64,000 nt of DNA from Taudactylus pleione (GCA_031769625.1 JAUIMM010000124.1:6199501-6263500), one strand, 5' to 3'; shown: positions 9,727 to 22,860, counted from the stretch's first letter. Translations and numbers: made by a program. Notes: a model not told the origin generated them from the sequence alone.

Positions 9727-11086
9727 CAGGGCCAGATTATAGGAGGGGCGAACGGGGCAGTCGTCCAGGGGCCCCCACACCTTGGGGGCCCCCACACTGC
9801 TGCAGATACTAACCCGAACCTGGCCAGATCCCAGCAGCAAAAAATAAGCACACAGTCACACTCACTGACTCTAATGGGCAACGGACCCGACTAAAGCTGA
9901 CAGTGACTGTGGATGGAGGCGGCTACCTCACGGTATTAGGCCCCGCCCCCTACCCATGCACCCGCGAATCGCGGCATTATGACAGTAAGGGGGAGGGTCT
10001 ACTGTGGTGAGGTGCCCGCCTCCATTCATCAGAAAGCTGTTGGTGATGCTGCAGCTGAAAAGGTAGTGCGTGTGTGTATGCTTCATTCTCTCCCCCTCTG
10101 TCCCTTCCTCTCTCCATCTCTGTCTCTCTCCCCCTCTCTTTTCCTCTGTCTTGATCTCTATCTCCCTCCCCATCCCTCTATCCCACTCCCTCCCCCTCTT
10201 TCTCCCCTTACTCCCTGTCCCTCCCTCCCTCTGCCTCCTCTCTCTTTTCTCCCATCATTACCACTCTACCTGTATCAGGACTAAGTGACTGTGCACTACT
10301 GTCATTCTCTGTGGTAAGATGCATGCATGCCATGACAGTACAATAGTACATAGTATGGCATATACAGTACTTGTATGTATGTTAGTAAGGGAGTATAATT
10401 GTACTGTGCCAACACTCATTCCTATATTAACAATATGTGGTTTAAATAAAGTTGGGATTTTTCTCCATCTCTTCTGCTGAGATGATTGAGATACTTCTTT
10501 CTGTGTGATGGGCTGGCAGATCAGGTTGGATATTGTAGTTCAGTAGTAGCAGCTGTAGTGCTAAATCTTGCCTACACCGGATTGAGAAGAACGTGTACAC
10601 GTCTGTCAGCCAATACCATGGTATGCTGGGGCTTGTATTATCTCAAAAATAAAATGATAGCAACACCCTTGCGGAGCCTAGCCAATCACTTGTAGATATA
10701 GTTATTCTAGTCCCTCTCTCCTTCTCTCTCCCCAACTCCCTTCCCACTCTCTTCCTCCCTCTGTCTCCCTCTCCTCCTCTCTCTGCCTATACTGTGTATA
10801 TATATATATATCTTTATCTACATATATATATATATATATATATCCCCAATCCAAATCCTGCATTTGCTCCTGGCAGTGTACTAGATCATGTCTGCTATGT
10901 TGCCAGGAGACGGTTCCCAGCAGTGTCGCGGACATGATGTAGTATGCTGCCACCTTGCCCGTCAGTGGAGGGTCCAGAGACAAGGTAAGGGGCATAGTAG
11001 TTGCTGCGTGAGGCCGTGGCAATTTTATTGATGGGCCCCCACAACTTAGTTGCCCTGGGGCCCCCACAAGCCTTAATCCGGCCCTG
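9727..11086. mobile_element. Non-autonomous hAT element (1360 bp)
   Basis: The left end CAGGGCCAGATTA and right end TAATCCGGCCCTG are inverted repeats, followed inward by matching GGGGGCCCC blocks. The 8-bp target duplication caaacaag is perfect (9719-9726 and 11087-11094). The interior contains CT-rich tracts (10085-10265 and 10715-10790) and a TA microsatellite near 10795-10845. No transposase frame was found. Confidence 0.85.
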
Positions 11087-11261
11087 CAAACAAGAATAAA
11101 AGAACAAATAATCCTTGTAACTGTTCATCAAACCAACTCACACTAAGTATAAATGTAAACATGCATTTTATTTTCTATAATATAAATTTCATATGATCAT
11201 TTTTATTTGGCCTCCATTTTACCTGTATGAGATAAATGTATGCCAGTTTGTGTAACATAAT

Positions 11262-11595
11262 GGGCGGAATTCAATTGTTTCTACCCTCTTTCGTGCCCGA
11301 CGGAGCTATTCAATTGTTGCTCCTGTCGGGCGCGATCAGCTGCCAGTGCTCCATTTCAGCTCGCAGCCCCAGGGGGCGCGGCTGAAATGGGCGAAAAGTG
11401 ACCTGTTTGGGCGCCCAAACATCACTTTTTGCGGTCGCGCCCTGCACTTTGGTCGGGGGTAGCTGCTTTACGCGGCAAAACCTGACCACTTTGGGCGCGA
11501 TCAGCACGAAAAATGGCAGCAATTGAATAGCAGCCCGCGATCTCCTGTCACTTTAGACGGTAGATCCGGACCGCGTAAACAATTGAATTCCGCCC
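11262..11595. mobile_element. Harbinger-like MITE (334 bp)
   Basis: The ends GGGCGGAATTCAATTGTTT and AACAATTGAATTCCGCCC are near-perfect inverted repeats, and AAT is repeated at 11259-11261 and 11596-11598. The interior has G/C-rich inverted blocks around GGGCGCGATCAGC. The GGGC terminus and 3-bp duplication suggest PIF/Harbinger. Confidence 0.65.
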
Positions 11596-11799
11596 AATAT
11601 ATCCATATTGATCCTGAATATGCTCACACACAGGCAGAATGTGTATGAAGAGCTGCCATCATGGTTTATGGTCAGTACAACTGTACAGTGCACAATAATA
11701 GGGGCACTTAGGTTCCGCATTTGTGGCTCAGTCCCCTTCCCAATGTAAACCTCTGCCCCCCTTCCCCATGTGATCTTCTGCCCCTCCTCATGTATACCT

Positions 11800-13340
11800 C
11801 TGTCCTCTCCCAATATGTACTTCTGACCCCGCCTCATGTGCACTTCTGACCCCGCCTCATGTGCACTTCTGACCCCACCTCATGTGTACCTCTGCCCCCT
11901 CCCAATGTGTATTTCTGACACCGCCTCATGTGTACCTCTGCTCCCAACCAATGTGTACTTCTGACCCCACCTCATGTGTACCTCTGACCCCTCCCAATGT
12001 GTACTTCTGACCCCGCCTTATGTGTACCTCTGCCCCCTCCCAATGTGTACTTCTGACCCCGCCTTATGTGTACCTCTGCCCCCTCCCAATGTGTACTTCT
12101 GACCCCGCCTCATGAGTACTTCTGACCCCGCCTTGTGTGTACTACTGACCCCGCCCCCCGCCTCATGTGTACCTCTGCCCCCTCCCAATGTGTACTTCTG
12201 ACCCCGCCTCATGTGTACCTCTGCCCCCTCCCAATGTGTACTTCTGACCCCGCCTCATGTGTACCTCTGTCCTCTCCCAATATGTACTTCTGACCCTGCC
12301 TCATGTGTACTTCTGACCCCACCTCATGTGTACCTCTACCCCCTCCCAATGTGTACTTCTGACCCCGCCTCATGTGTACCTCTGTCCTCTCCCAATATGT
12401 ACTTCTGACCCCGCCTCATGTGTACTTCGGACCCCACCTCATGTGTACCTCTGCCCCCTCCCAATGTGTACTTCTGACCCCGCCTCATGTGTACCTCTGC
12501 CCCCAACCAATGTGTACTTCTGACCCCACCTCATGTGTACCTCTGCCCCCTCCCAATGTGTACTTCTGACCCCGCCTTATGTGTACCTCTGCCCCCTCCC
12601 ACTCCCAATGTGTACTTCTGACCCCGCCTTATGTGTACCTCTGCCCCCTCCCAATGTGTACTTCTGACCCCGCCTTATGTGTACCTCTGCCCCCTCCCAA
12701 TGTGTACTTCTGACCCCGCCTTATGTGTACCTCTGCCCCCTCCCAATGTGTACTTCTGACCCGCCTTATGTGTACCTCTGCCCCCTCCCAATGTGTACTT
12801 CTGACCCCGCCTCATGTGTACTTCTGACCCCGCCTCATGTGTACCTCTGCCCCCTCCCAATGTGTACTTCTGACCCCACCTTATGTGTACCTCTGGCCCC
12901 TCCCAATGTGTACTTCTGACCCCACCTCATGTGTACCTCTGCCCCCTCCCAATGTGTACTTCTGACCCCGCCTCATGTGTACGTCTGCCCCCTCCCAATG
13001 TGTACTTCTGACCCCACCTCATGTGTACCTCTGCCCCCTCCCAATGTGTACTTCTGACCCCGCCTCATTTGTACTGTGACACCCACCAATGTGTACCCCC
13101 ACCACATGTGTACCTCTGCCCCCTCCCATTGTGTACCTCTAACCCCACCTCGTGTACTTCTGACCCCGCCTCATGTGTACCTCTGTCCTCTCCCAATGTG
13201 TACTTCTGACCCCGCCTCATGTGTACCGCTACACCGCAACACATGTGTACCTCTTCCCCCTCCCATTGTGTGCCTCTGACCCCACCCCGTGTGTACCTCT
13301 GCACACTACCATTGTGTATGTCTGTCCCCGCCCCATGTGT
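11800..13340. repeat. 46-bp dimeric minisatellite
   Basis: About 30 copies of a 46-bp unit alternate two related 23-bp halves: TCATGTGTACCTCTGCCCCC and CAATGTGTACTTCTGACCCC. Runs with one half repeated (for example 11836-11880 and 12290-12330) show unequal exchange at the half-unit level. The right side decays into T/C-rich sequence with a GT microsatellite at about 13411-13428. Long frames across it are repeat artefacts. Confidence 0.9.
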
Positions 13341-13812
13341 ACCTCTGTATACCTCTGCCTCCCACTCATGAGTGCATTTGTCCTCTATCCATATGTGCCT
13401 TATTTCACACGTGTGTGTGTGTGTGTGTTCTTTCTACATCTTTTTGAGTATGTCACTTTTCAATGATTACCAATGTCTCCCTGGCATTTACCCATGTGTT
13501 TTTCTTTTTGCATCCCTCTTCCTTAATTGTTTGTGTGCTTCTGTCTCCACATTATAGGTGCCTGTTATTTTTGTGTGTGTCTCGCTGTGTTCCCTTTTCC
13601 CAACTATTCCCATTCATATCTGCTCCCCCTCCTTTTCCCTATAGAAATACTGCATTTGACCCTGAAGCCTTGTAAAAACTGGTCGATAAATGAGGCGCTT
13701 AATCTCTTGAACATTTGTGTGTTCTCTGTTTGAAGAATTAAGACAGTAGATGCTGTGACTCAAGCCAAGTGCTGTAAGTGATACATGCATACTTTGTACT
13801 TAACTACTCTAG

Positions 13813-14004
13813 GGGGTAAATTTACTTAAGTGAGAGTTTTTAGAAGTGAGTTTTAAGTGATGTTGCCCATAGCAACCAATCAGATTCTACTTAACATTTA
13901 ACTAGCACCTTCTAGAAGATAATAGCTAGAATCTGATTGGTTGATATGGGCAACATCACTTTTAAAACTCACTTCTAAAAACTCTCACTTTAGTAAATTT
14001 ACCC
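13813..14004. mobile_element. Palindromic MITE with 4-bp duplication (192 bp)
   Basis: Nearly the whole element is one inverted repeat. The arms start GGGGTAAATTTACT and contain GTGAGAGTTTTTAGAAGTGAG and GTTGCCCATAGCAACCAATC. CTAG is present on both sides (13809-13812 and 14005-14008). Relatives lie at 28554, about 31917 and 33408. Confidence 0.75.
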
Positions 14005-14200
14005 CTAGGTCCAAAAAGTGTAGCCTTTGTTGACCAGTATCTGCCATGAATGTAGACAGTGCACAGTGCAGTATATACTCTAAGCAAGGAGAATTCTACA
14101 AGCATGATATATTGTTGCTAATATCAGGCAGTTTATGTATTGCTCACTTATGAGAAACATGGTATCCAGCATTACATATTGTTTAACAATCACTTTCCCA

Positions 14201-15509
14201 ACTTCCGGTGGGCGGGCCTCGTATGTGGCCGCATTTTACTTGGGCTCCTCAAACCCCAGCCTTTTTTGACCCTTGGAAAAGGGCTGTCTGGGGGTCTAAT
14301 TTTATTGACTGGAGCTGGAAGCCTTGGAAACCGTGCAGGAAGTGTGGCGCTGGCCGTTTCACTTACCTGTTAATCCCCGGAGTCTGCTCACGCTGCTGAG
14401 TGCTTTCCCCGCCCGCCATCTTGCCGGCGTGGCTGCTCCTTGCCTGCAGAAAAGGGATGCCCTGACCTGCGTCTGTCCTCCACGGGCGAGCTCACTGGAG
14501 ACTAGTTGTGCTGTGCTGCCTGTCTACCTGGCTGAAGCCCTGGAGTTCCCCTGATGGTGGGGGGTCTTGTTGGCTGCACGTGACGCCGGGCCCCGCTCCA
14601 AAGACTAACCTGACCTGTCTTGGAGTTGTGGCTCCTGATCGGAAACTCCGCGCTGCGCCTGTAGAGGTGATCTGCCTGGGGAATTGATGCTGGCCTCTGG
14701 ATCTGCCTGATCCTTTCCTGGGAGGTGGATCCTGCTCTGTGACGCTGCTCCTGTGGCTGTGGTTCGGATCCAATGACCTGCTGCTGAACCTTGCTCTCAC
14801 CTGATCCTCTCTGGGGGTGTGCATTCAGACCTGCGACGCTGTCCCTGTTGTTGAGGTCAGACTCTGTTGATCTGCTGCCAATCCCTGACATTGCCTACTC
14901 CCTTCTGTTGGTGTTGGTTTACAGGATTCCTCTGGTTGGGGCTCCAGCTCTTATGGATCCTGACCTGCTCTCTGCTGCTCCTCCAACTGTGCTCTACCAC
15001 CATCTCTGTGAGTTCTGAAGTTTGGAGGTCTGCATGTGGAAGAGAGAGACTCCTCCACAATACCTAACCAGCCTTTCTCTGGGTGCTATAGTCAGTCTCC
15101 CTATTTTCTTTTATTTAATTTCTCCTGACCTTTTTATTTAATTTTCTTTATACCCCTTTCTGGTTCCCCGCCCTTGTTGTGTATGCCTTTCCCTTCCCAA
15201 ATGTGAGATACCGTGTTTATGGATATTTACAAGCTCATGTATATGGGACTGTCACAGTAACTGCTGTGGTTATATTCTATACTATTTACTGTGATTTCAG
15301 TGCTATTTACAGGCAGAAGTTGTGGTGTATTGGGTACTCCCTAGTTAGAAAGGTTAACAATACTCTTGAGTTAATTTTTACCTCAAAACACTATCGATCA
15401 TATTGTTAAGTCATGCTATAATGTGATCTCTTGATTCTATGTTGTAAGTCCCTCTACAATCTATATTCTTTTTATCGTGGTTATTTTGGGTATGCACAAA
15501 TATTTTACG
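14201..15509 (+). promoter_or_regulatory. L1-like 5' UTR, probable internal promoter
   Basis: The region from the target duplication to the ORF1 start is GC-richer than its surroundings and begins ACTTCCGGTGGGCGGGCC, an ETS-like CTTCCGG context at the very 5' end. It lacks long frames. Promoter function is inferred from position and from what is known of L1 elements. Confidence 0.5.
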
Positions 15510-16432
15510 ATGACCAGGAGATCCGTTAAGAGCACTGCTTCCCAGGCAAAGCCATCTGCTTCCACGATGTCTTCCCCCTCTAATTCTCCTAACCCCTCCA
15601 TCATCCCCCCCCCCCATCATCACCCATTTTGGCCTCGGGTGGGGACACTCAGCACTCAGTGCTTTTGGCCGCCCCATCTGCTACAGCAGCGGCCCAGGAG
15701 ATGTTGCTGGTCATTAAACCTCTTATGGAGCAACAATTTAAAGAATTCAGTTCCACCCTTACGTCAGTGGTCTCACAAATAGAGTCTCATGAGAAGAGAC
15801 TTGATGCAATGGAACAACGCACAAGTGATGTGGAGGATACTGTATCGGCTCTCCAATCGTCTTCCGTCTCACAAGGAGATACTATTAACGCTCTCCTAGA
15901 TAAGATGGATGATTTGGAGAATAGGAACAGATGAAATAACCTTTGATTTTTAGATATTCCGGAAAATGTAAAGGGGTTTGCCTTAATTGAATACTTACAA
16001 AATGATCTCAACAATGCCTTAGGTATAACCCAGATGTCTCCTCCCATGATTATTGAACGAGCACACCGATTGGGACCGGAGAGATCCACCAATGTTTCTA
16101 GGCCTCGTCCAGTAATAGCTAGATACCTTAACTTCAGAGATAAGGAGCTGGTACTTCGTTCCTACAGACGTCAGGGTTCCCCGGTTATTGATGGTCATAG
16201 ACTCTTGCTGTTCCAAGATTTTTCGGCAGCAGTGTCTCAAAAAAGAAAAGAATTCTCCCCACTCTGTAAAATACTTTTTGATAACCACATCCAATTTGCT
16301 TTGCTATTCCCTGCAAAATTGAAAATTACTGTGGATGGAGCGGTCCGTATGTTTGATAATTTTGATGAGTCCAAGACATACGTACACTCTCTGCCCACTG
16401 GATCTGCTAGTTCAATGGGATCACATACCTGA
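15510..16432 (+). pseudogene. L1-like ORF1 protein, decayed
   Basis: ORF1 proteins are RNA-binding chaperones of the L1 ribonucleoprotein. The likely start is ATG 15510 (MTRRSVKS). A Ser/Pro-rich N-terminus is followed by a frame change near the long C run at about 15607-15617. The next frame gives a heptad-rich coiled coil (15700-15930), then the conserved C-terminal part with ERAHRLGPER (about 16057-16086) and a stop at 16430-16432. Two in-frame TGA codons near 15932 and 15953 lie where CGA (Arg) would fit, consistent with CpG decay. The frameshift and stops make it non-functional. Confidence 0.8.
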
Positions 16433-16838
16433 TATATTGATATATCTAGCTTTTGATCTGCAAAAGAGGGACATATATAGTGTAGTATTCTATTTTATAT
16501 AGGATTATGTTATGGGATATTAGACTCCCTTGGTTTTGGGATCTGATTTTTCCCATCTTTGTTATTATTTTATATTTTTATGTTATGGAAATATGTATTA
16601 AGATACATATTTCCTTGTTTATATGTTTGGAGGAAAATAGAAAATGGAGTTTCTCAGAACAAAATTGTATTTTAATGGTATTGTATTGTATTTTTTTTTT
16701 GCTGTCTGGAGCTGGCAGAAGGCACCCCCTTTTTTAAATTTCTGGCCTTTCCCCTCACTCGCTGGGATGGGTGGATGGCAAGGGTGGTTTATACTATCTA
16801 CATGGGTTCATTTCTTAGATTGGGATTAGTTAACAAAA

Positions 16839-19800
16839 ATGTCTTCAGTGGCTGACTCTGCCCCAACCTCTGTGGTCCATAATTCTATCCGCATGGTATC
16901 TTGGAACGTGCAGTGGCTAAACTCCCCTATAAAAGTTAGAAGGGTGGCTACACATCTTAAGCATCTGGGATCAGATATAGCTTTTTTACAGGAGACACAT
17001 TGGGCGCATTCAGATAACGTGTTTACGTAGCCCTTGGATCAAAGAATGCGTCTCAGCTTTCTTTATTATAAAAAAGGGGTGTGGCTATAGTGTACCATAA
17101 ACGCCTAGAATATTCCATTATTAATTCGGAATGTGACCCGGAGGGCAGATATATATTGCTGAATGTGCTTTTAAGGGGTGAACCTTACACTCTCCTTAAT
17201 ATCTATGCCCCTAACTCTCCTAATTTAGATTTTTTTTCGTACAATCTCCAATTTACTTTTGGGTCGACCTACTCCAAACCTGCTGGTGGGGGGAGACTTT
17301 AATGGGGTAGCTAACGAGACACTTGATAGATCTGGATCAACACATTCTTTACCAATATTGGGTCTAGGGGGTGTGGGGTTATTACTCTCGCTTCATAACT
17401 TATGTGACATATGGAGGCTCCTTAACACTACTGATAGGACCCATTCTTACCACTCTCGAGTACATAAGTCTTTCTCCCGAATTGATTATTTATTGGTAGA
17501 CGATAGATTGATTCCCTCGGTGCACTCATGTGACATCCATAGTATAGGTCATATCTAATCATGCCCCGGTTTCTGTGGATATTCAAACTACGTTTTCTGG
17601 AATGTTGTGTGGATTTTGGAGATTCCCGTCTTTTCTTGGCCAATCAGATCACTTTAAACAATATCTCCAATCCAAATGGATGGAGTTTGTTGATGATAAC
17701 CTAGAACATTGGGAGGATTCAGTTATTTTCTGGGAAACCTCCAAAGCAGTAATGAGAGGCCATATTTTGGCTTATCAGGCTAGGAAGAGGCGGGAATACC
17801 AGAGTAAATATGATGTCTTGCATGATGCTATGCATACAGCTTATAGTGCCTATGAGACTGACCCCTCGGATAATAATTTTGAGGCTTATAAACAACATCG
17901 ACAATTGCTGGAGAGCTTTCTGTTGACCAATGCTTGGACCCAAACAGATTATGCAAAAAATCATTATTATAGATGGGGCAATAGATCTGGGCGATTACTG
18001 GCTAACATGGTGAAATTACAAACTACTCGTCAAACCATTAAGACATTGCGCCACCCCACTACATCCGCCCGCTTGGTGTCCACTCCTGATATAATATCCA
18101 CATTCCAAGATTATTATTAATCTTTGTATAAAGCCCCTCCAGGGCTTCCTGATTTACATTGGGACCTGTTACAGGAGGCGAGGTTTCCAAAACTCTCTTC
18201 TACCCAGAGGGAAATTTTGACCCAAGATATTACAGAAACAGAGATTTCTGAAGTTATCTCCCATCTCCATAATAACAAATCTCCGGGCCCCGACGATTTT
18301 TCGGGGGAGTATTACAAGATGTTTCAACCCCAATTAGTCCCATTTCTTACGACTCTATATAAGGGTATATTAGAAGACCGTCTACATTATCCAAATTTCA
18401 ATAGGGCATACACTATAGTTATACCTAAGCCTTCTAAGGATCCAGAATTAGTTACATTCTATAGGCCTATTACACTCTTGAATCAGGATTTTAAAATACT
18501 GACTAAAATCATGGCCAACCGCCTCCAATTATTTTTACCCTGTATCCCAACACACCATCAATTGGGTTTTACATGTGGTAGATTTTCGGTAAAGGGAGTT
18601 AGAACGGCCCTGGCGGCAATAGTGTCTCATTCCAAATCTCAGTCCCATATGGAAGAAATGCTTTTGAGTTTAGATGCAGAAAAAGCATTTGACACAGTGT
18701 CTTGGAGTCATCTGCTTAAAATCTTTGAGATGCGAGATTTTAGTAGACCTTTCTCGGATCTGTTTCGCTTTTTATATGGATCACCAACTACTACCTTGAT
18801 AATAAATGGCACTAATAGTTCCCCCATTACAATTACGAGGGGCACTCGGTAAGGCTGTCCTTTATCGCCAATATTATTTAACATAGCTTTGGACCCACTG
18901 TTACGTATTCTCCATTCTTGGCCAGATTTTAAAGGGATTCGGGTGGGTTCTCAAGACCTTTAAGTCCAGGCCTTCGATGACTTATTACTTTATATCTCAG
19001 ATCCAGAACAAACCCTACCTAAAATATTTGATAAGTTGTCTGATTTTGCTAAAGTTTCTGGCTTCAGTATTAACTCCGATAAATCAGAAGCATTATATTT
19101 GGGTTCTATAGTGAAACCACACTGGGGTGATCTATATCCGGTGATGTGGACCCCCATTTCTCTTAGGTATTTGGGAATTGAATTGCCACATTATATTGGG
19201 GACTTATATGATCTGAATATGAAATCGCTTATTAGAAAAGTGGTGGGAGAACTGTCCCGTTGGCGGCACCTTATGTTATCTTACCTAGGTAGGATTCATT
19301 TATTAAAAATTATATCTTTCCCTAAAATACTTTACCCCCTAGTGATGTTACCAATTTTGCTTTCACAGGCGGATGAAAAATATCTATATAAAATATTTCG
19401 AGATTTTATCTGGAAGTATAAATGCCCTCGCGTTGGCTTGCTAAAGCTCCAACAGACTCGGGCCAATGGAGGGGTTAATTTACCTAATATAAAACTGTAT
19501 AGTCATGCTGGAATTTTGAGATATATATGGGATTGGTTGCACAAGACTGATTTTTATACTGACTCACAGTTTGACCAGTCTTTTTTGCCAGATCAACACA
19601 TATTGGTGTTCCTTCATTCCCATAAACAAGAGTTATCCGAAGATATTACTAATAACCCCCTGTTGATGGTTACATGGCGAGTTTGGCACTTTGCTAGAAA
19701 GCAAATAAATTTAAAGTGCCATCATTCCCTTTTCCTTCCATTACTATTAAACCCTGAGTTTCAAAATGGGGAGGCTTCCATACCTTTTTCATTATGGCCA

Positions 19801-20800
19801 GATAGGGGGAATCCCTATGTCCGAGCATTGGACGACATTGAGAACTGTCGGCCCTATCGGGTGGCGGAATTAATGGATAAATATAGCTTACCTCAATCCC
19901 ACTCTCTGGCGTTATATCAGGCACAGCATTATGTGAGTTCTATGGTACGGACTCTCTCTCCAATAGATTGGTCCAACTCTTTAGACTTCTTATTAGCTAG
20001 ACCTATGAGAGGACGAGGGGCCATCTCTCTTCATTATAAAATCCTCCAGATTCCTTTAGATCATTCTAAAATATTTACGGGGCTATCTACTTGGTGTACT
20101 GTATTCCCCCATATTACCATGGAAAGTCTATTACGTTCATTCCTCTATTCTCAATCAGTGCTCTCATCAAGCATGTATAGAGAAATGTTTTATAATATTT
20201 ATCATAATGGATATCTTTCCCCTCACCGCAGGTTCTTGATGGGGTTGTCTGATAATAGTGTTTGTGCCAAATGTGGAGCCTCTGATGCAAATTTTATACA
20301 TTGTATTTGGGAATGTCCCCTTATAATAAGATTCTGGTCATCAGTTAACAGATTCGCATCTAGACGTTTGGTTAGTTACCTACCGTTATCAGCGGAATGG
20401 GCGATTTTGGGTATTTTACCACCATCAGTTTCAAGTAGGAGAGATAGTAAAAAATGACTATTGATCATTTCTGCGGTGGCCCGTAAGTGCATACTGCAGA
20501 TGTGGACCCATGCAGATCCTGCATCACTTCCTTTATTTCGTGCCAAATTATTTTTTGTTTTTCAAATGGATTGGCTGGAGACCACATTATATAAGGAGAC
20601 CAAACAGCTGCTTTTTTTCAGCTATGGGAAGGTTTTATAGACTCCTTTACATTGGACTTACGACATCATATCTATTTATGTTTCAGAAATACTTCTTGGT
20701 ATGAAACCAGAACTTTATTGGGCGATCCGCCTATCTCTTTATCTGTTACAGGATAAGATGGAACTTGTTTCTTCTTGGACCTTTTTTATTTATTTTATTT
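16839..20800 (+). pseudogene. L1-like ORF2: endonuclease and reverse transcriptase, decayed
   Basis: ORF2 proteins nick the target and reverse-transcribe the element RNA. The start is near ATG 16839. The endonuclease region shows SWNVQWLNSP, LQETHW, GGDFN and SRIDYLLVDD, spread over several frames with a stop at about 17028 and shifts near 17070 and 17280. From 17575 one frame runs to about 20640: YRPITLLNQD, SLDAEKAFD, GCPLSPILFN and QAFDDLLLY are RT motifs, and CAKCGASDANFIHC with WECP is the C-terminal zinc-binding domain. In-frame stops lie at 18118, 18850, 18961 and 20455. After a probable frameshift near 20615 the C-terminus continues to about 20800. The usual F-x-D-D box reads A-F-D-D here. 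Confidence 0.85.
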
Positions 20801-21050
20801 TGTAGGATAATTCTTTTGGGGGGTGTGCCTGCCATGTCTAGATTACTTCAATTAACTTATGTTATATTTTGATTCTGTTCTGCGAATGAAACACCTTTAT
20901 GTAAATGTGTTATACTGAGGGTATATTATTGCCCTTAATGATATTGTGTTTTATTTATTATTCACCATTATTTTTTGTTGTATATCTGGTGTTTTCTTGC
21001 TCTGATGAATAAAAGAAATTAAAAAAAACAAAAAAACAATCACTTTCCCA

Positions 21051-21424
21051 TAAGATGCTGTAACTTTGTAAACAGTTTAATAAAATGCTACAGAAATATT
21101 TGGCAGTGAAGAGGTTAATTATACTAGTCAATAATCTGTGCTTATTCCCATTCATGTAGAAACTAGATTTAGAAAGCTAGTTCTCATTTAGGATCATAGA
21201 AGGATATTGAATTTACTGGCATAGAGAGTGAGCACTGTCACTAGTCTAATATTACCTACAGTATGTTTAGTTCCTTAACTGTACTTAACTGAAATCTGTG
21301 GACTCATTGGTTTGTTTAACAATCTTCCGGGAATGTTCCCTGATAAAATACATACATAACTATTCTGTGGTGTGAAATAATTGCCCTGGACTGATTTATT
21401 TCTGAAGAAGCCTGTGTGACACCT
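21051..21424. other. No gene recognised
   Basis: AT-rich DNA continues the pre-insertion sequence to the right of the L1 copy. No repeat ends or coding signals were seen. Confidence 0.35.
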
Positions 21425-21625
21425 TCATTTATATATTATTTATTACCAGTTATTTATACAGCACACACATATTCCGCAGCGCTTTACAGAGAACTTTTGG
21501 CAATTCACATCAGTCCCTGCCCTAGTGGAGCTTACAATCTATATTCCCTACCATACACACACACTAGGGTTAATTTTTGTTGGGAGCCAATTAACCTACC
21601 TGTATATTTTTGGACCTTAAGGCAT
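21425..21625 (-). mobile_element. L2-like LINE or SINE 3' tail (inverted)
   Basis: The segment contains CCGCAGCGCTTTACAGAGAA, GGAGCTTACAATCTA and AGCCAATTAACCTACCTGTA. Part of it is the inverse of the segment at about 40185-40254, which reads CATACTGGTAGTTTAATTGG. This is a dispersed repeat whose family assignment (L2-type 3' end) is from memory of vertebrate repeats and only moderately sure. Confidence 0.5.
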
Positions 21626-22644
21626 CATTGGCTTATTTCAGCATACTATCTAGTGCTATTTACCTTCATAAACAGATTATCTATGTGCAATGTCATGGAG
21701 TTGGATGAAAAACTTTACATATATAGTTGTTTTAATAAATAAAAGTACATTTTATAGCAGCCCAAATATAGAAGGAAATGTAAACATCCCAGAAGATGTC
21801 CTTGAACATGACATATTAGTTGTATTTGTTTGACAAACCCATACAATTTCCATAGCCAGCCCTCTCTTGGATGGTATTACCACTCAGAGGGGCCTACTCA
21901 TTAATATTTCCAATTGATGTATCTAACTCACAACTCACCAAACTTTGCAGTGGCCGGAGCAATTCTTTATTTCTTTGTGTTAATTCTAGGTCCGATGCTG
22001 GGCACACGCCGGAGTGTAAAAAGGGCACTGCCATACCCAAAAAGGGGGTGTGGTCACAAGAAAATGGGAAGTATCATTAAGACGCACCCCCTTTTCATCA
22101 GGGGACGTGCCCAGCACTTACGGATATGTTGGGCTGCCCCCAAGTTCTAGCGCCCGCTGCACCGCAATATTTCTCCCCATGCAGGACACTGTGGTCCGTG
22201 GGTGGGGACGGCACCTGGCAGGCTGTTTCAGCAGGGCGCCAGCAAGTCGGACAGGGCGTATTTTGCTGTTTTAAAATTGTGCAGGGCACAGCACCCTGCT
22301 AATACAGCCTAGCGGTAAGACTAGTTTCTCTGGAGATGAGATACAGTAGCAGCACTGAAAAGCACCTGTCCCATGAAGCCTTAGTACTACCACGTTTGCT
22401 GCTAATACTAGCGGTGAAAGTTTACATTGCTGGAATTCGAAAAGGGATCCAAATGGATCCCTTCGCACATTCCAAATCTTATTCCAATAGGAAGAAGCGG
22501 GCAGTCAAGCTTGGGAAACTATGGCGAGAGGACGGTGTGCCAAATCAGGACTGTTTAGATCACATGAGATATCAGTGATATCTCCTGTGTTATATGGAGA
22601 AAGACAAAGTGGAAAAGTTGCTTATAGCAAGTAAAATGAGAGTT
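21626..22644. other. No gene recognised; repeat-like pieces
   Basis: GGGGCCTACTCATTAATATT at about 21890 and CATGAGATATCAGTGATATC at about 22563 resemble the left end and right interior of the element at 47033-47702, so a diverged relative may span about 21890-22600. No coding gene is supported. Confidence 0.35.
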
Positions 22645-22860
22645 AAGGTGCCCACACACATAGCGATGTGCTTACAATCCGATATCGTGTACGATTTCCC
22701 CGTGAACTCTCATAGGAGCTCGCTTGCCGTCGTGATCACGATTTTGGATAATTTTCACCCAATCTGTTTCAAGATCACACGATCTATCGGATCGTTCTCA
22801 TCGTGAGATCGGACAACATAAATTGTGAGATCGGGCAACATAAATCGTGAGTTTTAAAAA
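22645..22860. mobile_element. Truncated TA-type MITE
   Basis: The left end TAAGGTGCCCACACACATAG resembles the ends at 925 and 45170. It is followed by CGAT-rich palindromic sequence (CGATATCGTGTACGAT). No matching right terminus was found before the A-run at 22855, so the copy looks truncated. Confidence 0.45.

Larger units (their letters stand above)
14201..21034 (+). mobile_element. Full-length L1-like non-LTR retrotransposon
   Basis: The element is flanked by a perfect 16-bp duplication, aacaatcactttccca, at 14185-14200 and 21035-21050. It has a 1.3-kb GC-richer 5' region, an ORF1 with coiled coil and L1 ORF1-type C-terminal domain, an ORF2 with endonuclease and reverse transcriptase, and an A-rich 3' tail after AATAAA near 21008. 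Its length of 6.8 kb and intact 5' boundary mark a full-length insertion. Both ORFs carry stops and frameshifts, so this copy is dead. Confidence 0.9.

Noticed and set aside
12018..13304. Cys/Pro-rich and Gly/Arg-rich frames over the 46-bp minisatellite
   Set aside because: Pure repeat translations found in several frames on both strands.
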